A stretch of 56,134 nt of DNA, taken from assembly GCA_009692535.1 (NCBI GenBank), contig SHYZ01000004.1:1-56134 (forward strand), in the 5' to 3' direction. This document shows positions 1 through 7,431 of this stretch, piece by piece. Position numbers and translations under genes: made by a program. The DNA is from Myxococcales bacterium. GTDB taxonomy: Bacteria > Myxococcota_A > Polyangia > Haliangiales > SHYZ01. Positions within the stretch are counted from its first letter, which is position 1; every line of letters starts with the position of its first letter. Under the pieces are notes generated by a model. The model did no database searches. It saw only the letters and a program-made list of their open reading frames with translations, and was not told the DNA's origin.

Positions 1-129
1 GTAGAGCGTGCTCTGCGCGTGGTTCTGCGCCAGCACGGCCGGTGCCGCGAACAGCACGGCGAGCAGCGCCAGCAACGCGGTGATCGCGCGCGGAGTCGTC
101 TCGGATCGGAGCGTCATCGGGAGCCTCAT
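1..129 (-). CDS. N-terminus of a secreted protein (partial, cut by window start)
   Basis: A minus-strand frame opens with ATG at 129 and runs off the left edge after 43 codons. A second in-frame ATG lies at 117. The translation is a clear Sec signal peptide: a short basic start, then a hydrophobic core (ITALLALLAVLFAAP) and an AVLA-Q cleavage-like site, followed by about nine mature residues. The mature protein is outside the window, so no function can be given. It may continue the minus-strand run that starts upstream, since the GT4 gene on the same strand ends 163 bases away. Confidence 0.7.
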   Translation of the reverse strand, partial: MRLPMTLRSETTPRAITALLALLAVLFAAPAVLAQNHAQSTLY

Positions 130-292
130 GGACGGAGAACGATGCACGCGGCCTACGCGCGGTGTCGCCTCCGGTACGACCGGCGACGATCGTGGTGCGC
201 TGCCATGCAAGGGCTCTGCAGGGTGGGCATGCGGAACAGCGAAGCGGGGCACCATAGCCGGGGCGCGGGCCGCCGGGAGGATGGGGGCCGGC

Positions 293-1468
293 TCAGCTCG
301 CGAGCACCGCCTCGTAGAGCTCGCGGTAACGCTCGACCATCGTCGAGAGCGCGAACTCGCGCAGAGCCTTCGCCCGGTTGGCGGCGCCGATGGAAGCGCG
401 CCGCTCGCGGTCGGCGAGCGCCGCATCGAGCTGCCGCGCGAACGCCGCCGGATCGCGCCCCGCGACGATCCACGGCCCGTTCTCCGGCGCCACCATCGCC
501 GCCACATCACCGACCGCGGTCGCGACCGCTGCCAGTCCGCACCCCATCGCCTCGACCAGCGAGATCGGCATCTGCTCGGTGTGGGACGACAGTGCGAACA
601 GGTCGGCGGTGCGATAGGCGTCGCGCGGATCGGGCAGGTTGCCGGCGAATCGCACCCGCGATGCGATGCCGAGCTGCGCGGCGCGCTCGCGCAGGGGCGC
701 CTCCTCCGGTCCGTCGCCGCCGATGAGCAGCGCGGCACGGCGCAATGTCGCGAGCGCAGGCTCCCGCTCCGCGACCGCGAGCGCTTCGAGCAGGAGCTCG
801 AGCCCCTTCTCCTTCCGCAACCTCGCCACCGTCACGATCACCGGCGCGTCGATCGCGAGACCGAACCGCTCGCGCAAGATCGCGTGTGAGTCGCCTTGGC
901 CTCGCACGGCGCCTGCATCACTCGGCGCGAAGTGATCGAGATCGATGCCGTTCGGGATGCAAAGACGCCGCGCCTCCGGCACGCGCCACGAGTCGGCCGC
1001 GTGGCGCAGCAGCGTCTGCGACGGCACGACGACGCGCGTGACCCACGGCAGGACGAACCGGCGAAAGCGGACGCGGCGCGCGAGCTGACCGCCACTTTCG
1101 TCGGGGCCGAAGCCGTCCTCGGCGTGCAGCAACCGGCGAAAGCCGAACAGCCGCGCGCCCGGAATCGCCTCGATCGCGCCCCAGTTGTAGGTCAGCACCA
1201 GGTCGGGTCGCAGGCGCGCGATCAGCCGACCGAGGCGCCACGCGTAGGCGCCCAAGCGGCTCTTTCGCGGCGGATCGACGTAGGCGACCCGCGGGTGGCC
1301 TTCGAGCCGCTTGCCGCAGCTGAAGTTGCCGTCGAGCCCGACGATGGTGTGGCGGAACGTCGCCGGCAACGCGTGGATCAGCGTCGCCGTGCGCACCTGC
1401 GGACCGCCGGCGGCGAACGTGCTGAAGAGATGCAGCAGGTGGCGCGGCGTCGCCATCGCCCCGCTCAC
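293..1468 (-). CDS. Family 4 glycosyltransferase
   Basis: The 391-residue product looks like a GT-B fold retaining glycosyltransferase of family GT4, which moves a sugar from a nucleotide donor to a glycan, lipid or small molecule. The N-terminal half has the usual glycine-rich acceptor-side start (FAAGGPQVRTA). Near the middle are the PNGID motif and the VARLRKEKGLELLLEA segment typical of GT4. The donor side has GGDGPEE, and the E-x7-E region reads EQMPISLVEAMGCG. No membrane segment is evident. The first codon is GTG at 1468, overlapping the stop of the upstream fusion gene as GTGA, so translation is probably coupled; ATG at 1456 is an alternative start. Donor and acceptor cannot be told from sequence. 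Its coupling to a sugar-type dehydrogenase/epimerase gene suggests work on the same glycan. Confidence 0.85.
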   Translation of the reverse strand: MSGAMATPRHLLHLFSTFAAGGPQVRTATLIHALPATFRHTIVGLDGNFSCGKRLEGHPRVAYVDPPRKSRLGAYAWRLGRLIARLRPDLVLTYNWGAIEAIPGARLFGFRRLLHAEDGFGPDESGGQLARRVRFRRFVLPWVTRVVVPSQTLLRHAADSWRVPEARRLCIPNGIDLDHFAPSDAGAVRGQGDSHAILRERFGLAIDAPVIVTVARLRKEKGLELLLEALAVAEREPALATLRRAALLIGGDGPEEAPLRERAAQLGIASRVRFAGNLPDPRDAYRTADLFALSSHTEQMPISLVEAMGCGLAAVATAVGDVAAMVAPENGPWIVAGRDPAAFARQLDAALADRERRASIGAANRAKALREFALSTMVERYRELYEAVLAS

Positions 1469-3615
1469 GGCGCTCGCGCAGCGCGCGGTGGCGGCAGCGC
1501 GCGCGCCATGAACTGCGCGCGATCGGCGACCGGCTGCCAGCCGAGCTCCTGCTTCGGCCGCGAGTTATCGAAGCGCCGAGCCGCGGCGCGCGTGGCGAGG
1601 TCGGTCCAGCTCGGCGGCTGCGCGCCCGGCTTGCGGATCGCCTTCTTCACCGCGTACTTGAAGTACTCCTCAGCGAACCAGCTCCAAATGGCCTGCGGAT
1701 GGAAGACGAAGTCGCGGCCGAGTCGCTCGCGCAACTGCGCCACCCAATCGCGCGCGGTCAGGAGCACGTCGCCGACCAGGTTGTAGGAGCGCCCCGCCGC
1801 TGCCGGCAGCGTCGCCATCTTGATCAGCGCCTCGGCGACATCGTCGACCAACACGAACGGCAGCGGCAGCCGACCGCCGCCCCAACCGAAGACCTGGCTG
1901 TCCTTGGCCCAGAAGCCGACGCCCGAGTGCTGCGGCGCGCCGCTCGCGCCGACCACGAAGCCGGGCCGCGCGATGACGAGGTCGAGACCGAGCTCGGTCG
2001 CCGCCTGCAGCAACGCCGCCTCGGCCGCGATCTTCCCGCGCGCATAGAGGCTGCGCGTGTCGGGCGTGGGGTCGAGGGGCGTCGCTTCGGTCACGGGCGC
2101 TGCGTTGCTGTCGGAGAGGTCGTAGGCGGCGATCGAGCTGGTGTAGACCAACCGCGTGACTCCGGCTCGCTTGCACGCCGCCGCCACCGTCCGCGCGCCG
2201 CCCACCATCGTCCGCGCGAACTGCTCCCAGGTGTCGCCGCCACCGGTCGCGAGGTGGATCGCCGCGTGGCAGCGTGCGGCCGCACGTTCGAGCGCCGCGG
2301 CATCCGTCACGTCGCCGGCGAAAAGCGTGACGCCGGGATCGCGCAACGCATCGGGCACGAACGCCGGCTTGCGCACCAGCGCATGGACGCGCTTGCCGTC
2401 GCGCAGCAGCCGCGCGACGACGTGACTGCCGATGAAACCGTTGGCGCCCGTGACCAGGATCGCATCGCGCGGCGCGCCGGGGGCCGGCGTGGCGTAGTTC
2501 GCGGCCGGGACGATCGACGGCGTGACCGCCGCAACCGTCGACTCCGACTCTGGCACCGCGGCCGCAGCGAGTTCGCACGCCTCGACCACGTCGAGACCCT
2601 GCCGCGCGTTGCAGGGATAGCGCGCCCCGCCCCGCAAACTGGCATGGAACGCCGCGATCGCGTCGCGCATGCCGACGTAAAACGGGTCGCTCCGCCCCTT
2701 CAACTTGAGCGTCGAGAGCACGTAGTCGAGCGCATTGCTCCAACCCTGCCGCAGCAGCGAGCGGGCGTTCCACTGCGCGTTCTTCAACTGATCCCAGAAG
2801 TCGGGCCACGGCGTTTTCTGCAACTGCGTCACGTGGCCACGCAACAGATCGACGTGCAGCGAGCCGTCCGGACCGAGCAGCCGCAGGAAGCTCTCGGCGA
2901 AGTCGCGCCCGAACGACAGGAAGAGCGACGCCGTGCCGCGCTCGTGGGTCAGCGACAGCTGCCAGGTGTCGTAGAAGACGACGCCCGGCGCCAGTTCACG
3001 CCGCCCACCCGGCGCCGCGGTCACGCTGCGCACCGGCCCCAACAGATCCACGAGCTGCGAGAACGGGTGGGTTGCCTGCTCGAACACGATGTTGCGCGGC
3101 GCCCTAAACATGTAATGCGAGAAGTCGCGCGTCGTGAGCTGCCGCAACGGCACCGACAAGCAGGCGAACACATGGTCGAGCGGGCCGAGCTGCTGCTCGC
3201 CGAGTCGCCGTTTCGCCTCGGTGAACGCCGGATGGAACGTCGCGTTGTGGTTGACCGCGAGCGGGAGCTTCAGCGACTCGGCGAGCTGCAGCAGTCGCAG
3301 CGCGTCGGCACGCGAGGTCGCGATCGGCTTTTCGAGGAAGACGCCCACGCCGGCTTCAAGCAGCTCCGTCGCGACCTCGACGTGGCGTTGCGGCGGGACC
3401 AGCGCGTGGGCGATGTCAGGCTTGCCAGCCGCGACCAGCTCGGCGATCGAGCCGTGCACGCGCGTGACGCCGTGCTTGCGCGCCAACGCCTCCGCGCGCG
3501 CGCGGTCGAGGTCGACCAGCGCCACCACCTCGACACCCGGCAGCTTGGTCAGGATCTGCAGGTGGTAATCGGCGATGAAGCCGGCCCCCACCACCGCCAC
3601 CTTGGTCGTCGCCAT
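1465..3615 (-). CDS. Gfo/Idh/MocA oxidoreductase fused to an NAD-dependent epimerase/dehydratase
   Basis: This 716-residue protein joins two NAD(P)-binding enzymes. Residues 1 to about 375 are a Gfo/Idh/MocA oxidoreductase: it begins with a Rossmann motif (VAVVGAGFIADYH) and holds the EKP signature (VFLEKPIATS). After a short Ala/Pro linker, residues about 385-716 form an extended SDR. That domain has the TGANGFIGS dinucleotide loop and a YxxxK catalytic pair at Tyr524 and Lys528. The usual family members are separate proteins of roughly 350 and 320 residues. ATG at 3615 was chosen because the Rossmann strand begins five residues later; the open frame upstream looks non-coding. The downstream GT4 gene overlaps by four bases. 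Likely role: making or modifying a sugar precursor for the glycosyltransferase (inference). Substrates are unknown. Confidence 0.85.
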   Translation of the reverse strand: MATTKVAVVGAGFIADYHLQILTKLPGVEVVALVDLDRARAEALARKHGVTRVHGSIAELVAAGKPDIAHALVPPQRHVEVATELLEAGVGVFLEKPIATSRADALRLLQLAESLKLPLAVNHNATFHPAFTEAKRRLGEQQLGPLDHVFACLSVPLRQLTTRDFSHYMFRAPRNIVFEQATHPFSQLVDLLGPVRSVTAAPGGRRELAPGVVFYDTWQLSLTHERGTASLFLSFGRDFAESFLRLLGPDGSLHVDLLRGHVTQLQKTPWPDFWDQLKNAQWNARSLLRQGWSNALDYVLSTLKLKGRSDPFYVGMRDAIAAFHASLRGGARYPCNARQGLDVVEACELAAAAVPESESTVAAVTPSIVPAANYATPAPGAPRDAILVTGANGFIGSHVVARLLRDGKRVHALVRKPAFVPDALRDPGVTLFAGDVTDAAALERAAARCHAAIHLATGGGDTWEQFARTMVGGARTVAAACKRAGVTRLVYTSSIAAYDLSDSNAAPVTEATPLDPTPDTRSLYARGKIAAEAALLQAATELGLDLVIARPGFVVGASGAPQHSGVGFWAKDSQVFGWGGGRLPLPFVLVDDVAEALIKMATLPAAAGRSYNLVGDVLLTARDWVAQLRERLGRDFVFHPQAIWSWFAEEYFKYAVKKAIRKPGAQPPSWTDLATRAAARRFDNSRPKQELGWQPVADRAQFMARALPPPRAARAP

Positions 3616-3736
3616 CCGTTGAGGTTTCCGCCCGCCGTTCCATGGCCCAGCCGCGCGCAACACCCTTCGCTCGTCCAGACCCTTGCCTGGACGGTCACTC
3701 GAATCGTCGTTCACGCCACGATCTTGGTCAACCGGA

Positions 3737-5236
3737 TCACGATCCGCCGGCGCAGCAACTCCCCGCCGCCGCTCCACCCACCGCCGCCGCCGGCTTCGGC
3801 GCGCGCCGCGCCTCGGCCACGATCGCGCGCACCCGCTCCATCAGCGTCGGCCCGTGGTACGGGATGCCGTCCTTGATCGTCCATTCGATGCCGCCGGCGT
3901 GAACCGGCCGCCCGTCCACGTTGATGTCGGCACCGGTCGGATAGAGCAGCCGCAGGTTGTCGAGCGGGTTTCCGTTCACCAGCACGAGGTCGGCGAGATG
4001 GCCCGCCCGCACCCGCCCGAGCGTCGCGTCGACGCCGACGATGCGCGCGCCGCTCACCGTCGCCTGCGTGAACACTTCGAGCGGCGTGAAGCCCGCCTCC
4101 TCGTGCAGTTCGAGCTCGCGCAGGTAGCCGAAGCCATACATTTCATAGATGAAGCCGGCGTCCTCGCCGCAGGTCACGGTGCCGCCCAGATCGGCGAAGC
4201 GCTTCACCGCCGCCATCCAGATCCGGTAGTTCTCCCGCCAATACGCCTCGTCGGTCGCGCTCCAGCCGATGAAGTAGCTGCCGTGCGAGTCGAGGTTGGG
4301 CTCGAAGAACTTGGCGAGGCCGGGGTGGAGATGGTCGCGGAACCACGGCTGGTTCTGCGCCCGCGTCAAGTCGCGCGACGCTTCGTAGATCGCCAGCGTC
4401 GGATCCCACGCCAGCTTCGCGTCGACCATCGCCTGCAGCACTTGGTCGAGCTTCTCCGGGTCGGCCTCGCGCCAGAGACGGCCGGCGTAGCGGAAGCGGT
4501 CGACCTCGTTGCTGTAGGAAAAGTCAGGCGGGAAGTGCTGCAGGCCGAGCAGCGCCGCGTCCGGTACGCCGTACCAGTGCTCGATCGAGGTCATGCCGAG
4601 CCGCGCGCAGTCGAGGACGGTCGTCTCCTCGACGCCCATGTGGATCGTCGTCGGCAGGCCGAGGTTCTTCGCCTCGCCGACCACCGCGTCGAGCGCGTCG
4701 CGATCCATGCTGAAGAGCTTCAGTCCGTCGGCGCCGCGGCCCTTCAGCTCGCGCACCTTCGCGCGCAGTTCGTCGGGCTTGCCGTTGTTCAGGAACGGGT
4801 AGAGCCAGAAGCGCGGTGCCGCGATCGCACCGTCGCGGCTCTGCTGCCGCAGCTCGAGGCTCCGGTCGAACTCGCTGCCGACATCGCGTACTGAAGTGAT
4901 GCCGCACGCCAGCCAGAGATTGAACTGGTACTCGTTCTCGATCGCGATCCCGCCACGCTCCTCCTGGATGTGGCCGTGCAGGTTGAAGAACCCCGGCAGC
5001 AGGTACTTGCCCTTGCCGTCGATCACGGTCGCGAAGCGCTCGTCCGGCTTGGCGCGCTCGACCTGCTCGATCGTGTTGCCGCGCACCAGCACATCGGTCG
5101 GCCCCAGCGGCGGCGTCCCGTTGCCGCGAATCACCATGACATCGCGGATCAGCAGCGACTCGGCGCGCACGCCGTGGGTCGGCGGCGGCGGCGCCTGCGC
5201 AAGGAGGAGGTTCACGACAAACGGTGCGATCAGCAT
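3737..5236 (-). CDS. Secreted amidohydrolase-family protein
   Basis: The 499-residue product is a metal-dependent amidohydrolase of the imidazolonepropionase-like/prolidase-like group. It starts with a short signal peptide (MLIAPFVVNLLLAQA) followed by a proline run, so it should act outside the cytoplasm. The first metal motif HGH lies near residues 87-89 (FNLHGHIQ). Later candidate ligands are in TIHMGV, SIEHWYG and CGEDAGF. The C-terminal part has the usual return to the beta-sandwich (GHLADLVLVNGNPLDN). The tail is rich in Ala/Gly with two adjacent cysteines. ATG at 5236 begins the signal peptide and was preferred over the longer frame, which starts upstream inside the neighbouring gene's end. 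The substrate is unknown; relatives hydrolyse cyclic amides, dipeptides or xenobiotics. Confidence 0.82.
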   Translation of the reverse strand: MLIAPFVVNLLLAQAPPPPTHGVRAESLLIRDVMVIRGNGTPPLGPTDVLVRGNTIEQVERAKPDERFATVIDGKGKYLLPGFFNLHGHIQEERGGIAIENEYQFNLWLACGITSVRDVGSEFDRSLELRQQSRDGAIAAPRFWLYPFLNNGKPDELRAKVRELKGRGADGLKLFSMDRDALDAVVGEAKNLGLPTTIHMGVEETTVLDCARLGMTSIEHWYGVPDAALLGLQHFPPDFSYSNEVDRFRYAGRLWREADPEKLDQVLQAMVDAKLAWDPTLAIYEASRDLTRAQNQPWFRDHLHPGLAKFFEPNLDSHGSYFIGWSATDEAYWRENYRIWMAAVKRFADLGGTVTCGEDAGFIYEMYGFGYLRELELHEEAGFTPLEVFTQATVSGARIVGVDATLGRVRAGHLADLVLVNGNPLDNLRLLYPTGADINVDGRPVHAGGIEWTIKDGIPYHGPTLMERVRAIVAEARRAPKPAAAVGGAAAGSCCAGGS

Positions 5237-5316
5237 CGAGACGCTCCGCGACGAGTGGCGCGCGATTGTAGGCCGATCGTGCGCCGGAACTTCGCCGCCG
5301 CTCCACTCGCTCCCGA

Positions 5317-6567
5317 TCACTCCGGTTCGAGCAGCAACTCGAGGTCGGTCGCCTCGCCCGCGCGGATCGTGAACGACTGCTCAAGCGGTCGGAAGCCGGC
5401 ACCCTTGAAGCGGAGCCGATGGATGCCCGGCTCCAGCAGCGGTGCCGAGAGATAGGCAACGCCAGGCAGGAAGTCGTGTTCGCCGAGCTCGACCGTGCCG
5501 TCGTCGTGGAGGCGGTAGACGACGCCCAGTGGCGGAGGCGAAAGCAGCGCCGGCAAATGATCGAGATTCGCCCCCACGGAGGCATCGGTCGCCACATCGG
5601 GCGGCACGCGCAACGTGAATCGGAGCCGGCCGCCGGCACGCAGGCGCAATGAGACCGCCGTCGTCTGGTCGGCGTGCACCTCCGCCTCCACCGAGGCGGG
5701 GAACCAGAGGCTCGACTCGGGGAACGGGCCCGCCTGCGGCACACCGGCGAACACCTCGACTTGGTAACGGCCCGCTGGCAGCCCCTCGATCCGGTGCACC
5801 GACGCGAGCGGACGGCGATAGCAGTTCTCGACCATCCCGCCGAGCGGCGTGCGCAGCGTCACGGTCGCAGGAGCGAGCGCGACGCCCTGCTCGTCGGTGA
5901 TCGTCAGTTCGAGCGCACCGATCCGGTCGCCGATCGGCCGCAGCACGAGGCGCAGCTCCGCGTCCTCGTCCGCGTTCTCGTCATCGTCGCCAAAGGTGTA
6001 TTCGCCCTCCGCCGGCACGCAGCCCGCGAGCGTCGCCGTCACGGTGACGCGCTCGCCCGCGCGGGCGTCGACGGCGACGGTGCCATCGGCTTCGAGCCGC
6101 AGCGTTGCGATGCGCGCCAAAGTCTCGTAGCGAGCGCCGACATGGAACAGGCACTCGGCTTCTGGCAGCGGCGCACTCTCCTCGTCGACCACGAGGATGC
6201 GCAGACGATGGCGCTCGACGATCAGCTCCGCGCTCGTGTCGCCGAGCGGGAGGACAGGAGTGTCGCCGCGCTCGGTCGACCGCTCGAAGTACGTGGCGAA
6301 GCGGTAGCTCCCGGCGGCGAGCCCGTCGATGCGAAAGGAGCCGTCGCCCTGTGATGTCGCACAACCCCGTAGGCGTCCGTCACGCCGGTCTACCGAAGGC
6401 GCGTCCGCAAGCGCGCCGGATGTCGCACCCTCCGCCGCGACCGCGTCGACTAGGACTCCGGCGAGCGGCCGTCCGCGCCGATCGACGGTGCGCCCGCCGA
6501 CGAATCCGCGCCCGGCGAGGACAAGGTCGCCGAGTTCGACGTCGACCGACAGCGTGACGTCGATCAC
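5317..6567 (-). CDS. Carboxypeptidase-regulatory-like repeat protein, downstream part after an in-frame TAG
   Basis: The 416 residues contain several beta-sandwich repeats of the carboxypeptidase-regulatory-like/Ig-like type (for example RGRPLAGVLVDAV, ITDEQGVALAPATVTLRT, GIHRLRFKGAGFRPLEQSF). Such domains usually lie outside the cell and bind or stabilise other proteins. The first possible start is GTG at 6567. The reading frame is open further upstream as far as a TAG at 6613-6615, and it is the same frame as the preceding gene. The two pieces therefore read as one protein of about 700 residues interrupted by a single stop. As a separate gene it would have no signal peptide, which is odd for this fold. 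It may be translated from the GTG, reached by readthrough, or be the dead end of a pseudogene. Confidence 0.65.
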   Translation of the reverse strand: MIDVTLSVDVELGDLVLAGRGFVGGRTVDRRGRPLAGVLVDAVAAEGATSGALADAPSVDRRDGRLRGCATSQGDGSFRIDGLAAGSYRFATYFERSTERGDTPVLPLGDTSAELIVERHRLRILVVDEESAPLPEAECLFHVGARYETLARIATLRLEADGTVAVDARAGERVTVTATLAGCVPAEGEYTFGDDDENADEDAELRLVLRPIGDRIGALELTITDEQGVALAPATVTLRTPLGGMVENCYRRPLASVHRIEGLPAGRYQVEVFAGVPQAGPFPESSLWFPASVEAEVHADQTTAVSLRLRAGGRLRFTLRVPPDVATDASVGANLDHLPALLSPPPLGVVYRLHDDGTVELGEHDFLPGVAYLSAPLLEPGIHRLRFKGAGFRPLEQSFTIRAGEATDLELLLEPE

Positions 6568-6612
6568 TGGCGAGAGCGCGATGCCGTGGCCTCCCGACGC
6601 GAAGACGCGCCA

Positions 6613-7431
6613 CTACTGCGCGCTTTGGATCGGCAGCTCGAAAGCGCCATGCCGGTTGCTCCACGCCTCCCCCAAGCAGCGCAACTCGGGCGCGATCAAG
6701 CCGCGCACCATCGCCATCTCGACGGGCGCGCCGGCGGAATCGACGACACGGCCGCGGACGGCGGCGCCGACGACCAGCTCGAAGCGAAGCGTGCAAGCGC
6801 CGGTGGCCGCATCGAAGGTGCCGCTCAGCGTCTGCAAGCGGTGGCGCGGCGCATGGGCGGTGGCGACGACGGCGACGGTCGCGCGCGCGACGGCAGGCAC
6901 GGACTCGACGACTGACGCCATCACTTCGTGGTCGACGCCGCCATCGGCGTTCGTCGTCACGACCGCGAGCGGCGTCAAGCGTCCGCCGCGATCGAGCGAC
7001 AGATCGACGGTCACGCCCGCGATCGGGCCCGCGGCGTCAACCACTTCAACGCGCACGCGCCACTCGGGACTCGCCGCCGTCGACGCTGCAGGAGCGGGCG
7101 CTGATTCGAGATCGAGGACGCGTGACGCGCCCAGCGGCGGCAGCTCGCCGACTTCAACCAAAGCAGGTGCTGCCAACGCAGCAGACTCCGCCGCGGCGCC
7201 CTGCACCGATCCGCTGTTCGGTGCGGCGTCGCCCCGCTCCTCCCCTCGCATCCACTCGTAGCAAGCGAAGCGCCCGCCGCAGATCAGCAGCGTCAGGCCG
7301 ATCGCCAAGAACAACGCGACACCGTGGCTCGTGCCGCGTCGAGGCGGCACACTGTTGCCCGCCGCCGTCACGCCCGCCGCTCCGTCACTGCTTCGCTGGC
7401 TTCGCGGGCTTCTCTGCTTCTGCGGTTCCAT
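6613..7431 (-). CDS. Membrane-anchored carboxypeptidase-regulatory-like protein, upstream part ending at an amber stop
   Basis: This piece has a basic, Ser/Arg-rich cytoplasmic start, one membrane segment (GVALFLAIGLTLLICGG) and an Ala-rich linker. Beta-sandwich repeats follow (VDAAGPIAGVTVDLSLDRGG, GRVVDSAGAPVEMAMV). It ends at TAG 6613-6615, and the next 15 codons lead in frame into the neighbouring repeat protein. The ATG at 7431 has a good GGGGAG ribosome site but lies 47 bases inside the upstream gene. A GTG at 7371 with GGAG before it would avoid the overlap, so the start is uncertain. Function is unknown; the layout suggests a single-pass protein displaying beta-sandwich domains outside the membrane. 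Confidence 0.65.
   Translation of the reverse strand: MEPQKQRSPRSQRSSDGAAGVTAAGNSVPPRRGTSHGVALFLAIGLTLLICGGRFACYEWMRGEERGDAAPNSGSVQGAAAESAALAAPALVEVGELPPLGASRVLDLESAPAPAASTAASPEWRVRVEVVDAAGPIAGVTVDLSLDRGGRLTPLAVVTTNADGGVDHEVMASVVESVPAVARATVAVVATAHAPRHRLQTLSGTFDAATGACTLRFELVVGAAVRGRVVDSAGAPVEMAMVRGLIAPELRCLGEAWSNRHGAFELPIQSAQ

Noticed and set aside
1699-3876. 725-residue plus-strand open frame
   Set aside because: Antisense to the Gfo/Idh/MocA-SDR fusion, which has clear motifs.
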